The position numbers and the translations under genes are program-made. Below the pieces are notes generated by a model. The model had not been told where the DNA came from. It was given only the letters and a program-made list of their open reading frames with translations, and did not search any database. This document shows, one piece after another, positions 37,301-50,314 of a DNA stretch of 64,000 bases (position 1 is its first letter; each line of letters begins with the position of its first letter). Source of the stretch: Diprion similis (lineage: Eukaryota; Arthropoda; Insecta; Hymenoptera; Diprionidae); NCBI RefSeq assembly GCF_021155765.1, contig NC_060111.1, positions 2,079,001 through 2,143,000 on the forward strand, in the 5' to 3' direction.

Positions 37301-37916
37301 ACGAGGAGGAGAGAGAGAGAGAGAGACATACATCCCCAACATTCACAGCGTCTATGTAAATCGATTGGCCAAACACAGTGTTGCCACGTCTCGTACAAAA
37401 ATGAGCTGAAAAATGTTTAGGAAAAGTTGGTCACAGGACAGGAGAGGTACAGGACCACTGTAATCGAATTTCTTGTTAAATTTATTCTCCTGATTTCAAA
37501 GGCATTGCAGCACCACCATCAGCGGCACAATACTTTTTTATCATTTTGCAGAGAGCAAACTGTTCATTATAAAAGACGATAGCCCGGCCATTGTTCGCGA
37601 CAATTCTCATTTATCACACAAAACGTATTTTCTAAGGAAAAGAGCTTTCCTCTTCAATGCAGGGATGTTCACCCCATCTTTTCTCGACAATTATTTCTAT
37701 TCGGGACGTTAACCTCAGTGACCAGCGATGAACTGTGGATCTGTCAACGACCATCTCTTCGGCTTCGGTGTACTAAGGGATGAATTTGTCTCTTGTCAAA
37801 AAATATCGGCACATATATCTACGTGGGATGTTGAGCCAATTCTCGAACGTAGAAAGTAAGATGCTCGATAATTAGGTCAGTTTTTTGAAGATCAGCCAAA
37901 CATCCCACTAACGTAT
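31371..37916. other. Gene-free sequence
   Basis: Simple repeats include a (TTC)n run near 31829-31853, a (GAC)n run near 35729-35752 and GTT repeats near 36541. A small imperfect hairpin lies at 35076-35214. None of the open frames has exon-like borders or a recognisable product. The 3' end of the minus-strand transporter gene probably extends into the right side (AATAAA on the minus strand at about 37481-37486). Confidence 0.55.
35076..35214. repeat. Imperfect inverted repeat, MITE-like
   Basis: TAGTAATTTAGTCC-TCTTTTGTTG on the left pairs with CAACAAAAGA-GCACTGCTAAGTTACTA on the right, with a small internal insertion. The similarity may extend outward to the ATTATCAC and GTGATTAT flanks. 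Remnant of a foldback element or a chance hairpin. Confidence 0.45.
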
Positions 37917-40041
37917 TCACGGTACGAAGCTTAGTGTAACTAACTCCTTGAAGTTGACGGCATCGAAGATCGTGTCAGGCATCTCACGCCAGAGTAAATG
38001 GTGCATGTTGAAAGTGAATAGGGCGGCAAGGAGGATAGAAAGGCCGGCGACGCTGCTGAACCCGGGGTAATCATAGTAGTGACGAGTTCCTGCCCAAGTG
38101 ATAGCAACCCAAAGGGCGTTCCATATCCCGGTATAAGTGCCACGAAGTAGAGTAGGCACGGTCCTCGCACCGTAGTTGAGCAAGGTGCCGTAGCTGAGTC
38201 CGACGGCAAAGACGTTGGCCGCAAGAAGAGTAGTGGCGGGTCCTGTCGTGGTGAAGTAGTCATCGCGGAGATTGGACATCAGGGCAAAGGTGGTGAGGAG
38301 GAAGAGGAAGATGGTGAGGTGGAGGAGTCTCTTGTGGCCCATCATCAAGAGGCAAAACTGGCTGGCGATGATCCCAGCCATTTCTACGTCCCCGATGATG
38401 GCGTACCAAGTCTGAACCCGTTTTTGGTTGTATATCAGCTTCGCCTGAGCGCCTCCGTTGATCACGCCGGACAGACAGACGAGGAACCCGATACCGATCA
38501 TCTCACAGGTTACCCCGGAGGCTTTCAGAAGACTCCAGAAACTCGGTGGTTTTCTGGGCAGCTGCTTCTCCACGTCGTTGTATTCGACGTAGACCACGTG
38601 GAAGTCTGCGGGAATCGGGGTGCCGTTCGTCTTGCCGGCTTTTTGGATCACCTTAGCAAGTTGCACCGACCTCCGGGTGCAAAAGAGCCAGCAAGGTGAC
38701 TCCGGAACGAAGAACACCAGGGCCAAGAAGAATGCAACGGCTGGAAGGTTGATCGCTAGTAACAAATGGTCCATCGAGCCCATCGCTGACAAGAGCGTCG
38801 GCGTCATTCCAACGCCAAGGCCGTAGGCGAGACACGCGAACGCCATGATCCGATTCCGTGCGACGTTGCTGCTCAGCTCAGCTACCATAACGAAGTTGAC
38901 GATGAAGCCACCGTGGAAAAAACTGTGACAAGTCCGGACTGCCACGTACGTAATGTAATTTGGAGAGAAGACGAGACCGATTGCTGTTAACGGAGTCACT
39001 CCGCTCGCGATTAGGAGAACGGGACGACGGCCCGTACGGTCGCTCAAACATCCGAAGGTCAGGTAGCCCGTGATCTTACCGAATATCATCAGTCCTTCCC
39101 ACATCGCTCTCTCGTACTCCGGATTGCACGCCATGCGATACTGTAGGAAGATGAAGAGATAGACGAGAAGTTACCTCTATCAATGGCTACATAAATATTT
39201 GCCACGAACCTTCTCGGCGATAGTCTGTCCGAATTTTCTACTGTATTGAAACCTCTTGCACTTTACTGTACCAGCTTCGTAACGTCGATTCATCATTGGA
39301 CTCCGTTCGAATGGAATATTCCTTAAAGCGGCGAAGTTATATCTGAAGATGTTGCAGCCCCTGAATCGTCCATTCCATAGTTCAGGAGTGAGGCTTATAG
39401 CTCTTCTTGTCCCGGCAATTCCTGCGCCCTCGACTTCTGGTTTGGGCTGCTCAAGGCGCGAAGAAAAACGGTGAAAACGTTACTTGGAGTGAAAACTGCG
39501 CAACTTGCACGAAGGAGTGAATATTCACTATTTAAGAGAGAACTTTTCCACTCCAAACGTTTGGATTCAATAAAATCACACTAAATTTCATTCGATTTGG
39601 AGTTGAGTAGTTTTCCCTCTCGCTCGGTGATCTTTCACTGACATTGGAGTGAATTCTCACTCCAAGACATTGAGAGAAGCATCTATAGATGCGTAACCCA
39701 GCGGGTTAATGGGCATACCGCGTCTGCGTGACTGAACGCAATCCATTCCTGATTTGTCCAGCTCCTAAGAATCGGGGGCTTTTCGCACCACCATCCAGCG
39801 AAGTTCTGCACCGGTTCCAAACTCCCGTTCAGCATATGAGTCATGATCATTACACCCAAAATCGCGATTATCATTATCTGCCAGATGCCGAATCCGGCCG
39901 CAGCTACTATCAGCTCCTCGGACGGCACGACGACGTCCCGGTCCCTGGAAATACGATACGCGTCCTCAGGGTTAGGTAAACGAGTCTTCCCGATCAGGCC
40001 CCGACTTACGCTCTTTCGACTTCCACTGCAGAAGCCCTCAT
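37917..40041 (-). CDS. SLC22-like organic ion transporter (major facilitator superfamily), 3 exons
   Basis: A multi-pass plasma-membrane carrier of the organic cation/anion/carnitine transporter type; the substrate cannot be told from sequence. Reading on the minus strand, exons are 40041-40010, 39944-39719 and 39140-37917 (stop TGA). They join in phase to 493 residues. The start ATG (40041-40039) has a purine at -3. It gives MRASAVEVER, then a 65-nt intron with GTAAGT donor, CCTAACC branch site and TTCCAG acceptor. TM1 is at about 31-49 (GIWQIMIIAILGVMIM). NFAGWWCEKP follows in the first outer loop. TM2 is at about 103-119 and leads into SDRTGRRP (119-126), the MFS signature. PESPCWL (232-238) is the SLC22 PESPRWL motif with Arg replaced by Cys. 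The first extracellular loop is about 50 residues, shorter than in many SLC22 members. An in-frame GTG at 40075 is not a credible start. AATAAA is about 430 nt past the stop. Confidence 0.85.
39141..39718 (-). other. Second intron of the SLC22-like gene, with repeated GGAGTGA palindromes
   Basis: The intron has a GTATGC donor and an ATCTTCCTACAG acceptor on the minus strand. At 39484-39666 the motif TTGGAGTGA or its complement TCACTCCAA occurs several times, including a tight palindrome TTGGAGTGA-ATTC-TCACTCCAA near 39645-39666. This may be a small foldback element. Confidence 0.5.
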
Positions 40042-43000
40042 CGCGATGAACACGGTTCACGACCGCAGGATTCACGATGAAATCGCATGATCGTGTCCAG
40101 ATCTTGAACTGTCAAGACGCTCTTCGATGACAGTCGAACGTTGGTGGATTGCTGGTGTTATGAATGTTTAACGAGCCTATTCTCGGAGGCCGGAGGCGAT
40201 CGTCCCTGTTTTTCCCTGGTCTTAACAACTCTGAAGCTCATTAATTTCACGGCGTAATTCGACCCATCTTCCACAGCCCTTTTCAAGTTGCCGGAATATC
40301 CGGGGGCTTAGCTCGGGCAGACGGGACGGGTCAACTCGACGACGAGGATGGCTCACGCAGCCTTGGGAAAGACCTACCCCAAAGCGTCTGTGATAGGGGT
40401 TGGACCGGCTGGCCGGCTGGCTGCGACAGTTGCCGGGATTCCGAGCCGACCCTGCAGGGATAAATGGTCGATCCAAAGGGTCGCTCCCTTCGCCTCCGGT
40501 TTGCCCATCGTGGAATATCCTCCTCGGGGCCGCGTGGTGTAGGTCAGGAATTCTGCAGATGTATATAATACGGAATTATTGCCAGTCTTGCCGACATGAC
40601 AGTGCTTTTTTGTCATTCGTTGATTGAGGAAATCGTGGAAAGAAAATAATGTGACAAGAAGGTGAAAAGTGCGGAAAGTAAGGAATAATAAAATAAAAGG
40701 TACCGCGTCCCGAAGTGCCGAAGATGGCGTGAAGTACCGGGAATAGAGTCGGCCATGCAAATGCATAATTCATACTTTTTTCCTCGCCCCTGTAACCTCC
40801 GTTCGTCGCACCTTTCCTCTTCTCTCCCCCCGACGCCTCCACACTCCAATCTCTCTTTATTCTACTTTACACTTAGTTTTGTTATTATAGAGAAAAGTTT
40901 ATATACCTTGTTATTTATGTGACGATTATTCCGCAAAAAACTTTGTCGCGAATTTACGACGAGACGAGACTGCGTCGTTCCAACACTTTTTTCTTACACT
41001 CTTTCAGAAAGAAACTTTTCTCAGTGAAAACTGGCAAAATGATCCACTTTGACCAAATCAGCTAGCAGTTATTGTTTCATAACTATTACACTTTATTTTT
41101 AAACATTATTATCCAATATACGAATTTTCAATTCTTTTCGGCTCAAATGTTTTTCATTATTTTTATGCTTATATACTCGCATTACGCGTATAGTGCATAT
41201 AGTAAATACCTGCATATGGATACATAAATTTATCTCCAAGCACATCTACCTTCTCGGATGTTTCTTCCATACACTCTATTCCAGACTTCAGCAGCATATT
41301 TCTGCAAAGAGCTTTTAAACCCTATTTGGAACTCTCAAAAGAGCGAAAGATATTGCATTGCTTTCGGAATATGCAGTATATATTTCCACGTGCTCTTTAC
41401 GTTATAGGTAAATATATTGTGCATAAATTCCCCCCTTGCAGCGCCCTCGATGCACCATGTTACCCATACTCGCGGATCTCCGAGCACACCTCATGCATAT
41501 AATGTATCGTAGGTTACATCATAATGCATCGTAGGTTTAGATCTTCGTTGTAACATTACCTGAATTAATTATCATCTGGTTTTCCACGCAAATCGTCACG
41601 TTGGTTGCAATATTTTGCCTTCACTCGTCGGAGTTCCAATGACACGCGTGGGTGGAAGGTGGGGGGGGGGGGGGGGAGGTTTATCCATTATATAGATATA
41701 CATTGAAGTGGTCGTGATGATTGGGCAATATGTTACAGTATTCCGCACCGTGTTGATATTTTGGAAATATTTTTTATTGTTATTGTTATAATTATTGGTC
41801 GTAAAAAGTGGCCCTGTATGAAAATCGAAATAAACCGTGGATCATACGATTGGCGGGTGATGCTTGTGCCCAGGGATTTTAATGGGATGGCAGCATGGTT
41901 CCCCAGCTAGGATGAGTATACAATGCGTTTACAACTATCGTAAAAATATTAAACGGTCCTGCGTGATGTGCGTGTGACTTAAATATTTGTATGTACATAT
42001 ATATATACATAAAAAATAATAAAAATTTCAATTGAATTATTAGAGAAATAAAAAACTATATCATCGAGTAGCTGTACATAAAGAAGAAAAGAAATGACGA
42101 GATAGAGATTTAGGAAGAAAACCTGACGCTGTAAGGATAATACTAAAAAAAAAAAAAATCCTGAAGTGAAAAGAAATTGAACAGAGTACGCTCCGCCTGC
42201 AGTAGTCGTCCATGTTTGAAATATATCCCATGTGTATACATATATGCTCGGAGAGATATGTACGTCGGAACGGAAGTAATCCGACAGAGGTACGAACTAA
42301 TAAATTCTTTTTTATTGCGAGTGTTTCGCATTTTTACTCATAAAATACCTGTCCTGCAAGAGTGGTGGAGGCGTAGTTAGATCTACAGCCGTAGAACGAA
42401 CGCGACGATCCGTTTGTTATGTACACACAGTAGTTTAACCGTACATAAATGTTAGTGCTAAGATAGAGAGTCCCGTAATTTGGAATCATCGTAAATGTTG
42501 ATGAAATTGTACGTAAGAGAAAATATACGTGTTACCAAAAAAATTACAATCCCTGTAATAATATTCGTATAATAGTAAAATGAAGGTAAAAAAAGAGGCA
42601 AGGATTTATCGTATACGGTGCATTGAAAAAGTTGAGATTAAAAATAAGAAGAAAAAGAAAAAGAAGAAGAAGAAAAGAAAATTTCGTATGTATATACGCG
42701 AGTATAAGCAAATACCCGGTGTACGCATACTTTGAATTTTTCCGAGCCACTGGCTGAAAGGCACAAGGATGAGGGGTAACGGCGGAAGAGGAGCTGGATA
42801 GACGGGCAAAGGGCGACGCGAAGCGGAGGAGGGATAGGGATGCCGTTGTTGCGGCCCGTTCAAAGAGAGAAAGACCCAATAAGAACGACTTTTGAACATT
42901 CCCGTAGGATCGATAGCTCCGGGCGGAAAGAAACAGCGCGCGAGTGAAACGAAATTTCAAATACAAATCGCATTCGCCGTATTCTCCCTCTCGGTTCCCC

Positions 43001-43254
43001 CTTTTCCTCCCCCCCCCCCTCTCGCTCTCTTCCTCTCCTCCTCCTCCTCCTTCAGCTTCAGCCCCACCAAACGACACCCATCCCGACGCTCTTCCTTCCC
43101 CACTTCTTCACGTCTCCCGACTCTCTGCACCCCTTTTACCTCCCCTTCGACACGCGCGCACAAATACCAGCTGGAGAAGAACATGAAAGCACGGATTTCA
43201 AGGCGCGCGCACGAGCCGCGCATCCCGTCCAAAGTTATAATTTACATTATAGAT

Positions 43255-43296
<42 letters not shown>

Positions 43297-46200
43297 CAAT
43301 GGCGTGTGAAATACTGGAGATTCAAAAAAGACGTTTAAAAAAAAAAAAAGAATAAGAATAAAAACTTGTCATTTTTCTCCCTCCGAGTCCGTTTTTGAGC
43401 TCTTATTATACGTATAATAAAGCGTTGCTCGCAGTTTGTCTGTGATTTCTTTATACTTATATGAGGCAGAATGAACCCTCGAGTGGTAAAGTGAATTTAT
43501 AATTAATCCTGCGGTCTTTGGTAGGAGGATTAGAGAGGGATAATTGTAAGCTTTTCCGATCGTCAACGTTCCGGTAATTAAAATAATGCACGTCAGCGCG
43601 TTTTTGCTGATTCGTTCAGCGTCTCCAACTCCAGTAGGATCAGTTAGGTTAGTTATACATATATCTTCCGACGTTAGTTAGCGCTCGGATATCATCCCTA
43701 CATTACTCCTTAAGGATGTCAGTCAGTAAAGTTTCCTACCTCATCCTGATATTTGATAAGAAACACCGATTAGAAAGCGATCGAGAAGAAACTAGTGATA
43801 GAGGCACCGACCCCTGAAGAGTGTCTGAGATGACGTCCTAGCGGTTATACCTACCTGACAAGAAAATTTCTGCTTTACTGCATATATATATAATATATAT
43901 AGATACTACGCCGGGAGGAAAATCCATTTCGTTTTAACCTGACGTTCAAATTGAATGTTTTGTAGTTGCGGCGGGGTTCGGGGCGGTTGGGACGGACGCC
44001 GGGGTGCCGCCCCTACCTTCCCCTCCACCTTCCTCTAAATCACGTTTATCGGAGGGTAGCGCCGGTGCCGTCGGCCTCCCGGAGGAGCACCGCGGGGCCG
44101 GTGGAGAGGACGCGCGGAGGAGCAACTCGCGGATATTGATTCCCATGAGACGCGCGCGCAACTCGCGAGGTTACGAGTAACGTGGGCTCCCTGGTTGGGC
44201 AGGTGGGTGGGTTTTTATGAGCTTTAAAATTGAACCCATTAGCCAGCTTAGCTGTAACTAGAAAATTGCCTTTTGTTAATTTGGATTTACTGGATATGGG
44301 CGCCGGGAGTTTCATGCTTTCAAAGGTATGCCTGCGTACGAGGGATCGGGATTCCGAGACGATCGAAACGCGATGGTGTTACACCTGGAGGGTGTATAAT
44401 ATCTACGTCTGTTAGCAACCCTCAGCAAGAATTCAACCCGGTTGGGTCTGAAGATATGTTCTATCGAGCTCGAGTCATGCACCCGGAAGAGCTTAAGCAC
44501 CAATGTTACGGTTCAACTTGTACTTGGAAGCTTGAATAAGCATCGAGAAAAGTTGGAACCGGATTTCCTTCTTCTTCTCTTTCTCTACTAAAATTCATCT
44601 GTAATAACTATAAGCCATTCTAAAGTCTTATGGAATCCATTTTGAATGTTGTATACCATCTACAGTTACACATCCCACCATTTTTCCTCTTTTTTACATG
44701 AGAAACTGCACAGAGAAGGGCGCGCAAGCGTTCTTTCGATGTATGGCGATCGGAAGTCGGGCCTCTTTGCGGATTTCTCAAAGTCTCTCTTTCCGTACTC
44801 CGTTTCAGTCTCTAGCCTCTTCGTTGCAGGTCTGGGAGGCAGGCGTTCTTCAAATCAATGGCTCGTTCCTCAGGGCTAAAAGCATAGCTTTGAGAGCTGC
44901 CTGCCTCGTACTTGAAGACTGTAGGCATGAAATTTTCAAATTTACATGTAAATCCCTCTCGTTCGATATCGTACTTTAAGCAAAGCGATGATCGTGAACT
45001 GGGGGTAGTATAATGGCGTTTAATTCCTGTGACCTTTAAGGCCGAGGACGAGAGAACGGACTTGTTTTACTCACAGTTTACTGCTGATTCGAAAATTCTT
45101 CAAAGCTCCTTTCCGCAACTAATGGGCTCCGCATTTTGGTCTCACGTAATCCAGTCAGCTAAGTCTGTTCCGTGTCTGCTCTCAATGTCTTCGTCATACT
45201 TCAGCGTCTTGTCTGGTAATGTGATTTGCGTAATTTCCGTTGTTTACCGTAGTGAAATAAAAACGTCAAGTCCGGGTCGTTAGGCAGAGAGTTATAACGC
45301 GGATACGTTTATGAAATACGCGAGTCGGAGCGTTTCCCTCATCTCCACCCTTCTTAAGCCTTCGTTATTTTCAAAATTGTCTTAATTTTCGTAACATAAT
45401 CATAAAGTAACATTTGCTTTGTTGCCGGTGTTCCGAGAGATTTTGGGGGAAAAAATAATCAAACCTCGGTGCAATGAGTTGCCATCACATGATGCCACCC
45501 ATTATTGGCAGTTATCGTATTCCTGACTGACTCCCAAAACGCGTTTACATCATACCTTTACAATAAAATGGCGTTCACTTTACATACTCAAGTAACCTCG
45601 TGTCTCAGACTTACCTTTCCTACTTTTAGTAAGAAAAACCCTTTCGCTGCACTCTGCCACAAGTGGTCGGAGATCAGTGCGCAGCTCTTTACACTCGGGT
45701 CGTCTATGCGGTGGTGGTCGGCTGACCTCACAGTGCCGTTACTACTGTGCTGCCTCGGAATTCTATTGCCAGGGGATTCCCCGCCGGCGCTCGTTTCGCT
45801 CCAGGATTAGGGCGCGGTTCGGGATTTCTTCTCCTGGTATAATCTGACCCGAAAGTTGATCCAGAAAGGATATTCGAATGATGACCGTCCAGGAGTCCGA
45901 AGCATTGGGGTGAACTGTGCTGAATTCCCAAACGCAACGGTAAAGCAAATCAACTTTATCCGAAATTTTGATAATGACTGAAATTCTAGAGTCGCCACCG
46001 CGCCTGCAGCGAGGTCGGAATAGTCCGGACGGCACGGCGTGCGCTGTCGGCTGGCACTTGGCGGTTCACCGCACGCTCCTGTAGGTGTTAAATCTGGTGA
46101 CACTTTCGGTCGGGAATTGCGGGGGTGTTGGTCGGTTACGCGTGCGATGATCCTCCGAATGTCGCGGAGGATGATGATGTCTCACAAGGAAGGTATAAGC

Positions 46201-46328
46201 CTAGGTCGATCTCTCGGATTTCATTTCTTTTGTAATATGTTTTAGTATAATTAAGTAGACTAAAAACCAATGACACGTATTTTCTCTTTTTTATCTGCCG
46301 TTAAAGAGTTTGAGAGGGTGAAACCACC

Positions 46329-46508
46329 CTAGCAGGTAAGGCATGTCAAGGAGCGATGAGACAGTTTTTTTTTTTTTTTTTTGGTAATTGAGAAAATAAC
46401 ATTTTTCATTTCTCGTTATGAGAAAACTTTTCCAGTTGGATTGGTTGAAAAATATTACGTTCTTGTGGGTGAAACTGCTAAATCGTTCCTTGACATGCCT
46501 CACTCTAG
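46329..46508. repeat. Small inverted-repeat element
   Basis: CTAGCAGGTAAGGCATGTCAAGG at the left end matches, on the opposite strand, the right end CTAGAGTGAGGCATGTCA. Arms are about 35-40 bp and both start with CTAG. A poly-T tract lies inside. MITE-like and non-coding. Confidence 0.5.
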
Positions 46509-47116
46509 ACAAAAAAAGAAAAATTTGTTTCGCTTAGTTTTCAGTCTACTATAAGGTATTAAAAAAAAATCAAATCGGAGACATCGACCTGGGATTTTAT
46601 TCCTCCTTGTCAATGAATAGTTTTTGCTCCTCGCAACGATCATCGACGAAAACGTATCATAAAATTTGCAAATAGATTATACAATTTTAGGATGGATGGA
46701 GGGAGAAACTCTTCTACCCCAAACGAGCCGATCGCTCGGAATTTCGATGATCTGTTATACCTAGTGCAGAGAACCATCGTGATAAAAGGAAATGACAGCG
46801 GTTGTCCGAAGCCGGAAGGTCAAACGGGTATTTTGGGGGGCGTCAGAGGGTCGTTGAAGAAGGTCATTGAGCAGCGTCGTTGGCCTTGTCGACTGTACGA
46901 GAATGAGAGAAACAAGGATGGTGTTTCGCCGCGTTGGTGCGAGAAAGAGAAGCAGGGTGTAGACGGAGGGAATCTGCGAGTAGGACGAAGACGTCCAATT
47001 TAGATATCACGCCTGACCTCGCGGTCGCTCGACGCCGTTTCCTCGGGGCAAAGCCGGCCGCCCGGCTGCCTTCTCTTCCCACCCTCACCAAGCCCCTTTT
47101 CTAACTCCCTTCGTTG

Positions 47117-47175
47117 CTTCCTTCCTTCCTTCCTTCCTTCCTTCCTTCCTTCCTTTCCTCCTCCTCCTCCTCCTC
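47117..47175. repeat. (CTTC)n and (CTC)n compound microsatellite
   Basis: Tetranucleotide run followed directly by a trinucleotide run. Confidence 0.85.
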
Positions 47176-48839
47176 ACCCACGTGTCTATGAATGAACGCG
47201 GAACCCACGTGCCGGCCACGTGCAGAGCTGATCCACGCAACCTCCCGCCTTTCCAAGATACACCCAACTCACACTTGCACGCATTAACGTGCACCGTGTC
47301 TACGAGTCTATATACATGTATCAACTACGGACCGCCAAGTGTGCCGACGAGGAGTCGCGATGCTCGTCTCGTCTCATCTCATCCATCTCGGACAGCCTCT
47401 CACGAGGTACGTTTGCCTCAAGCGGCTGCACAGCTCCGCACTTGACCCGCGTCAATTTCGAGTGTCGGTATGGAAACCACACGCGATTAGCTGTAAGTTA
47501 TGACGCGTGTGCGTTTGTCATGTAGGTATATTCTGATGTACCTGTAACGTAGGAGGTAGAAGTTATTTTAACGTTGATCTGATAAGATTGTCGAAAATTT
47601 GATAAATCGTGAAAACAAAGTGAAACGGATTGTAGGTACTCGTATGTTTGAAAAAAAGTAATTGCGTCTCTTGGGAATCATGCAGGACAAAAGTGAAGTT
47701 TTTGAATTTATAATACGAGTGATTTACCGTGATTTTTACCACTCAAAAAAATGCCTCTCTGAATAGTTTATATATATTCAAACCCCGAGGCTGAGGGAAT
47801 AAGAAAAGAAGGACGAGAGTAAGGCAACGAAGGATAGGGAGAATTAGAAATTTTTTTATTATTATATTTGAAATATTGAATAAATTTTATTCTTACATGG
47901 TATACGAAATACTGATAATAGAAGTCGTTTGGGGGTTCTATAATAATATTGAGGTTCGTAACGGAACGTTTTGCAACATTCTAACGTTACCCCCGCTAAA
48001 GAAGCTTCATTTGAAAAACTCGACGTTTTCAACGTCATGTAAGAATTAAACATGGTACGATAAACATTGAAAGGATGGAAAGTATTTGTTAGATAGTACT
48101 ATTCACGCATGTTTATTTATACATTACTTTGTATTATATATAATAGTATTCGAGTGAACCCAAAGATTATAAAAATAACGATAAAACTATCCACCACTGT
48201 TAGGAAAATTAAAAATTAGTTGCCTACAAGATTTTCTTCTGAATTTTTTCTTTGACAAATTTCACAACGATTTTGAGCGTGATTGATACTGTTCTGATAG
48301 AACAGCACTTTCGATGCAGTAAATAAATAGTCTCAATAGTCTATCATTCCGTCATCAAGCTCTGCATTTATTTTTCATAAAACCGATTTTCGAAAATGAA
48401 AATTCCGAATTTACAATTTTCAATGAAAAATTTTACAAATATAATCTTAAGAGTAATAAACGCTTTAAAAAAAGAGATATCAAATCCTTATCGATTATCA
48501 TTCTCAAATAAATTATCTCAACAAAAATCTATGTTCCACAAAAAAACGGTTTCGCTTTCACAAGCGATTTAAAAAAATCAAGCTCATATACAATTATAAC
48601 GCGTTTTAAAAGATCCTTCAAATCATAATTTTTTTTCTTTCAAAGTACAAGTGCCATTTCGGTGATCCTTGAGCATCCTCCCCCCTCTAGATCCATTCCT
48701 GCCTAGTAAAAAAAAAGAAAAAAAAAATAAAGAAAATCATCCCACTTCCACTTCCAAATTCGCCAATATTCCAGCTACAGTGTAACCCCAAAATGTTGGT
48801 TGCGAGTTAGCCGTCGATCATACCATAAGTAAAGTACAA

Positions 48840-49230
48840 GCAGCCAGATCGACGCGGGACGGACAAGTTGGTTCGCCGACTGCGCACGAGGAACCTGAAG
48901 CCGAGGGCGAGCGCTGCGCCGGGCCGGGGGCGGGGTGGGGGTTGGCGGGCGTCGTGGCAGGTGGAGAAGGGAACTTCTCAAGGGGGGTGGGGGGGGGGGG
49001 GGGGGAGGAGGGTGGGGGGGGGACGAGGACGAGCATCCACCCGCCGGCGCCGCTGCACTGCACCGTCGGCGACTATCGCGGCAGCACGCATCGCGCACAA
49101 CCGATCAGCCCTGCATACGCCGGATGTGTAGAGGTGTAGGAGGTGTAACGTTGTTATCGCGATCCTGACCTTGCCGGCCCCCCTTTCCACCCCCCTTTCC
49201 ACCCACCCAACCACCCACCACAGATCCGCG
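48840..49230. promoter_or_regulatory. GC- and CpG-rich island with long G runs, probable promoter
   Basis: The sequence switches sharply from AT-rich DNA to CpG-dense DNA at about 48840. It contains several G runs, including a nearly uninterrupted one at about 48980-49020 that could form G-quadruplexes on the plus strand. An initiator-like TCAGT at 49239-49243 lies just downstream. It sits about 1 kb upstream of a plausible first coding exon on the plus strand. Confidence 0.45.
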
Positions 49231-49240
49231 TTCTCGGTTC

Positions 49241-50314
49241 AGTGAGAATTAACAGTGACGAGGGAAGGAAGGAGACGATAAAAAAGAAAGAAAGAAAGAA
49301 GGAAAAAAAAAATAAAAAAAGATTCCGGAAGAAGCGAAGATCGCTTCCGTTCCTCATTTTGGATTCTCGTTTCTCGCTGATGATGTTATTATTATATACG
49401 TGCGAGTGAGATTCCTCTGCGACGATAAACGCCTGATTGTTCCGTATTGTATGAGGACTACGGAGGAGCTCAAGTGGTACTCGTTGCGTGGTTTTGTAGA
49501 GAAAACTTAGATTGTGTCGAACCCTCGAGCTTGGAACAGTTCAAGGTGACCATTGCACGTCGTCGGCTTGATTGTACACTTGTGACTTTCGACTCGGGTT
49601 TACTCAACGTGCTCGAATAAATTCTTCAAATTTATATCGTCGTCGCGAAAGTGAGAAGTTGGTGTACTTGTGTAGAGCTTTCGCGTTTCCATTGACACGT
49701 AACACTCGTTTCATTGACTACTTGGCAGTATTGCACTGTCCGCGTACACGTGCATTCGCGAAAAGAATTCTAGGATACGTGTCGTCGTTATCCTCACAAA
49801 CGACGAGTGGATAGATCGTAGGTTATAGATCAGAATAATCCTTGTGATCAAATGAATGAACTGCACGCTAAGAAGTTTCTTTTTCGCATGTGGGGTTTGT
49901 GCGTGAATTAATCCTAGTGAGATTATTAAACGCGATCCGATGTTTTAGGGAACACTTGCTTTTATTACGGTAAAATATTTACACGTGAATACATAGTTGT
50001 ATAACGACAGTATAATACTAGTATACTAATATATTATATCAGTGAGTGGCGGGAGAGAGAAAGAGAGAGAGAAAGCACTCTCGGCAATCTTGGCATAAGA
50101 TGAACGACTGTGTCACAGGTGCTGAAGCCGCGATCAATCTGCAGCAGTGCGGACGTGAATTAGATACAAGTGTAGAAGAGTATCTTCGCGTTCAAGCAGT
50201 GTAGCGTCTCGGTGCAGTGTGCCAGGCGAGTATTTATCGCGGGACTTGATCCTGCCTCCCTGCCTGCCCGATACCAGGATATATACCCATTGCAGAAGAC
50301 GAGGAGGGAGCGAG
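49241..50314 (+). other. Probable 5' leader of the gene starting at 50315
   Basis: About 1.07 kb without a credible coding frame between the initiator-like site and the ATG at 50315. Whether it is one exon or interrupted by introns is not clear. The frame leading into the ATG has no upstream ATG after its last stop. Confidence 0.35.

Larger units (their letters stand above)
40042..48820. other. Gene-free sequence
   Basis: The first few hundred bases should hold the transporter promoter on the minus strand, but no core element is obvious. The rest has poly-G (near 41660), (TA)n (43259-43290), a (CTTC)n/(CTC)n tract (47117-47175) and GC-rich patches around 43950-44150, 45700-46080 and 46700-47080. 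These patches carry overlapping short frames without recognisable domains. A small hairpin element lies at 46329-46508. Confidence 0.55.

Noticed and set aside
40042-40075. In-frame GTG upstream of the transporter start
   Set aside because: Non-ATG, and the short intron with a real ATG explains the N-terminus better.
42544-43338. Long frames over Ser/Pro/Phe-rich sequence
   Set aside because: They translate pyrimidine-rich tracts and (TA)n and are open on both strands.
46692-47003. 103-codon plus-strand frame
   Set aside because: Mixed composition looks tempting, but there are no domain matches and no exon borders, and overlapping minus-strand frames exist.
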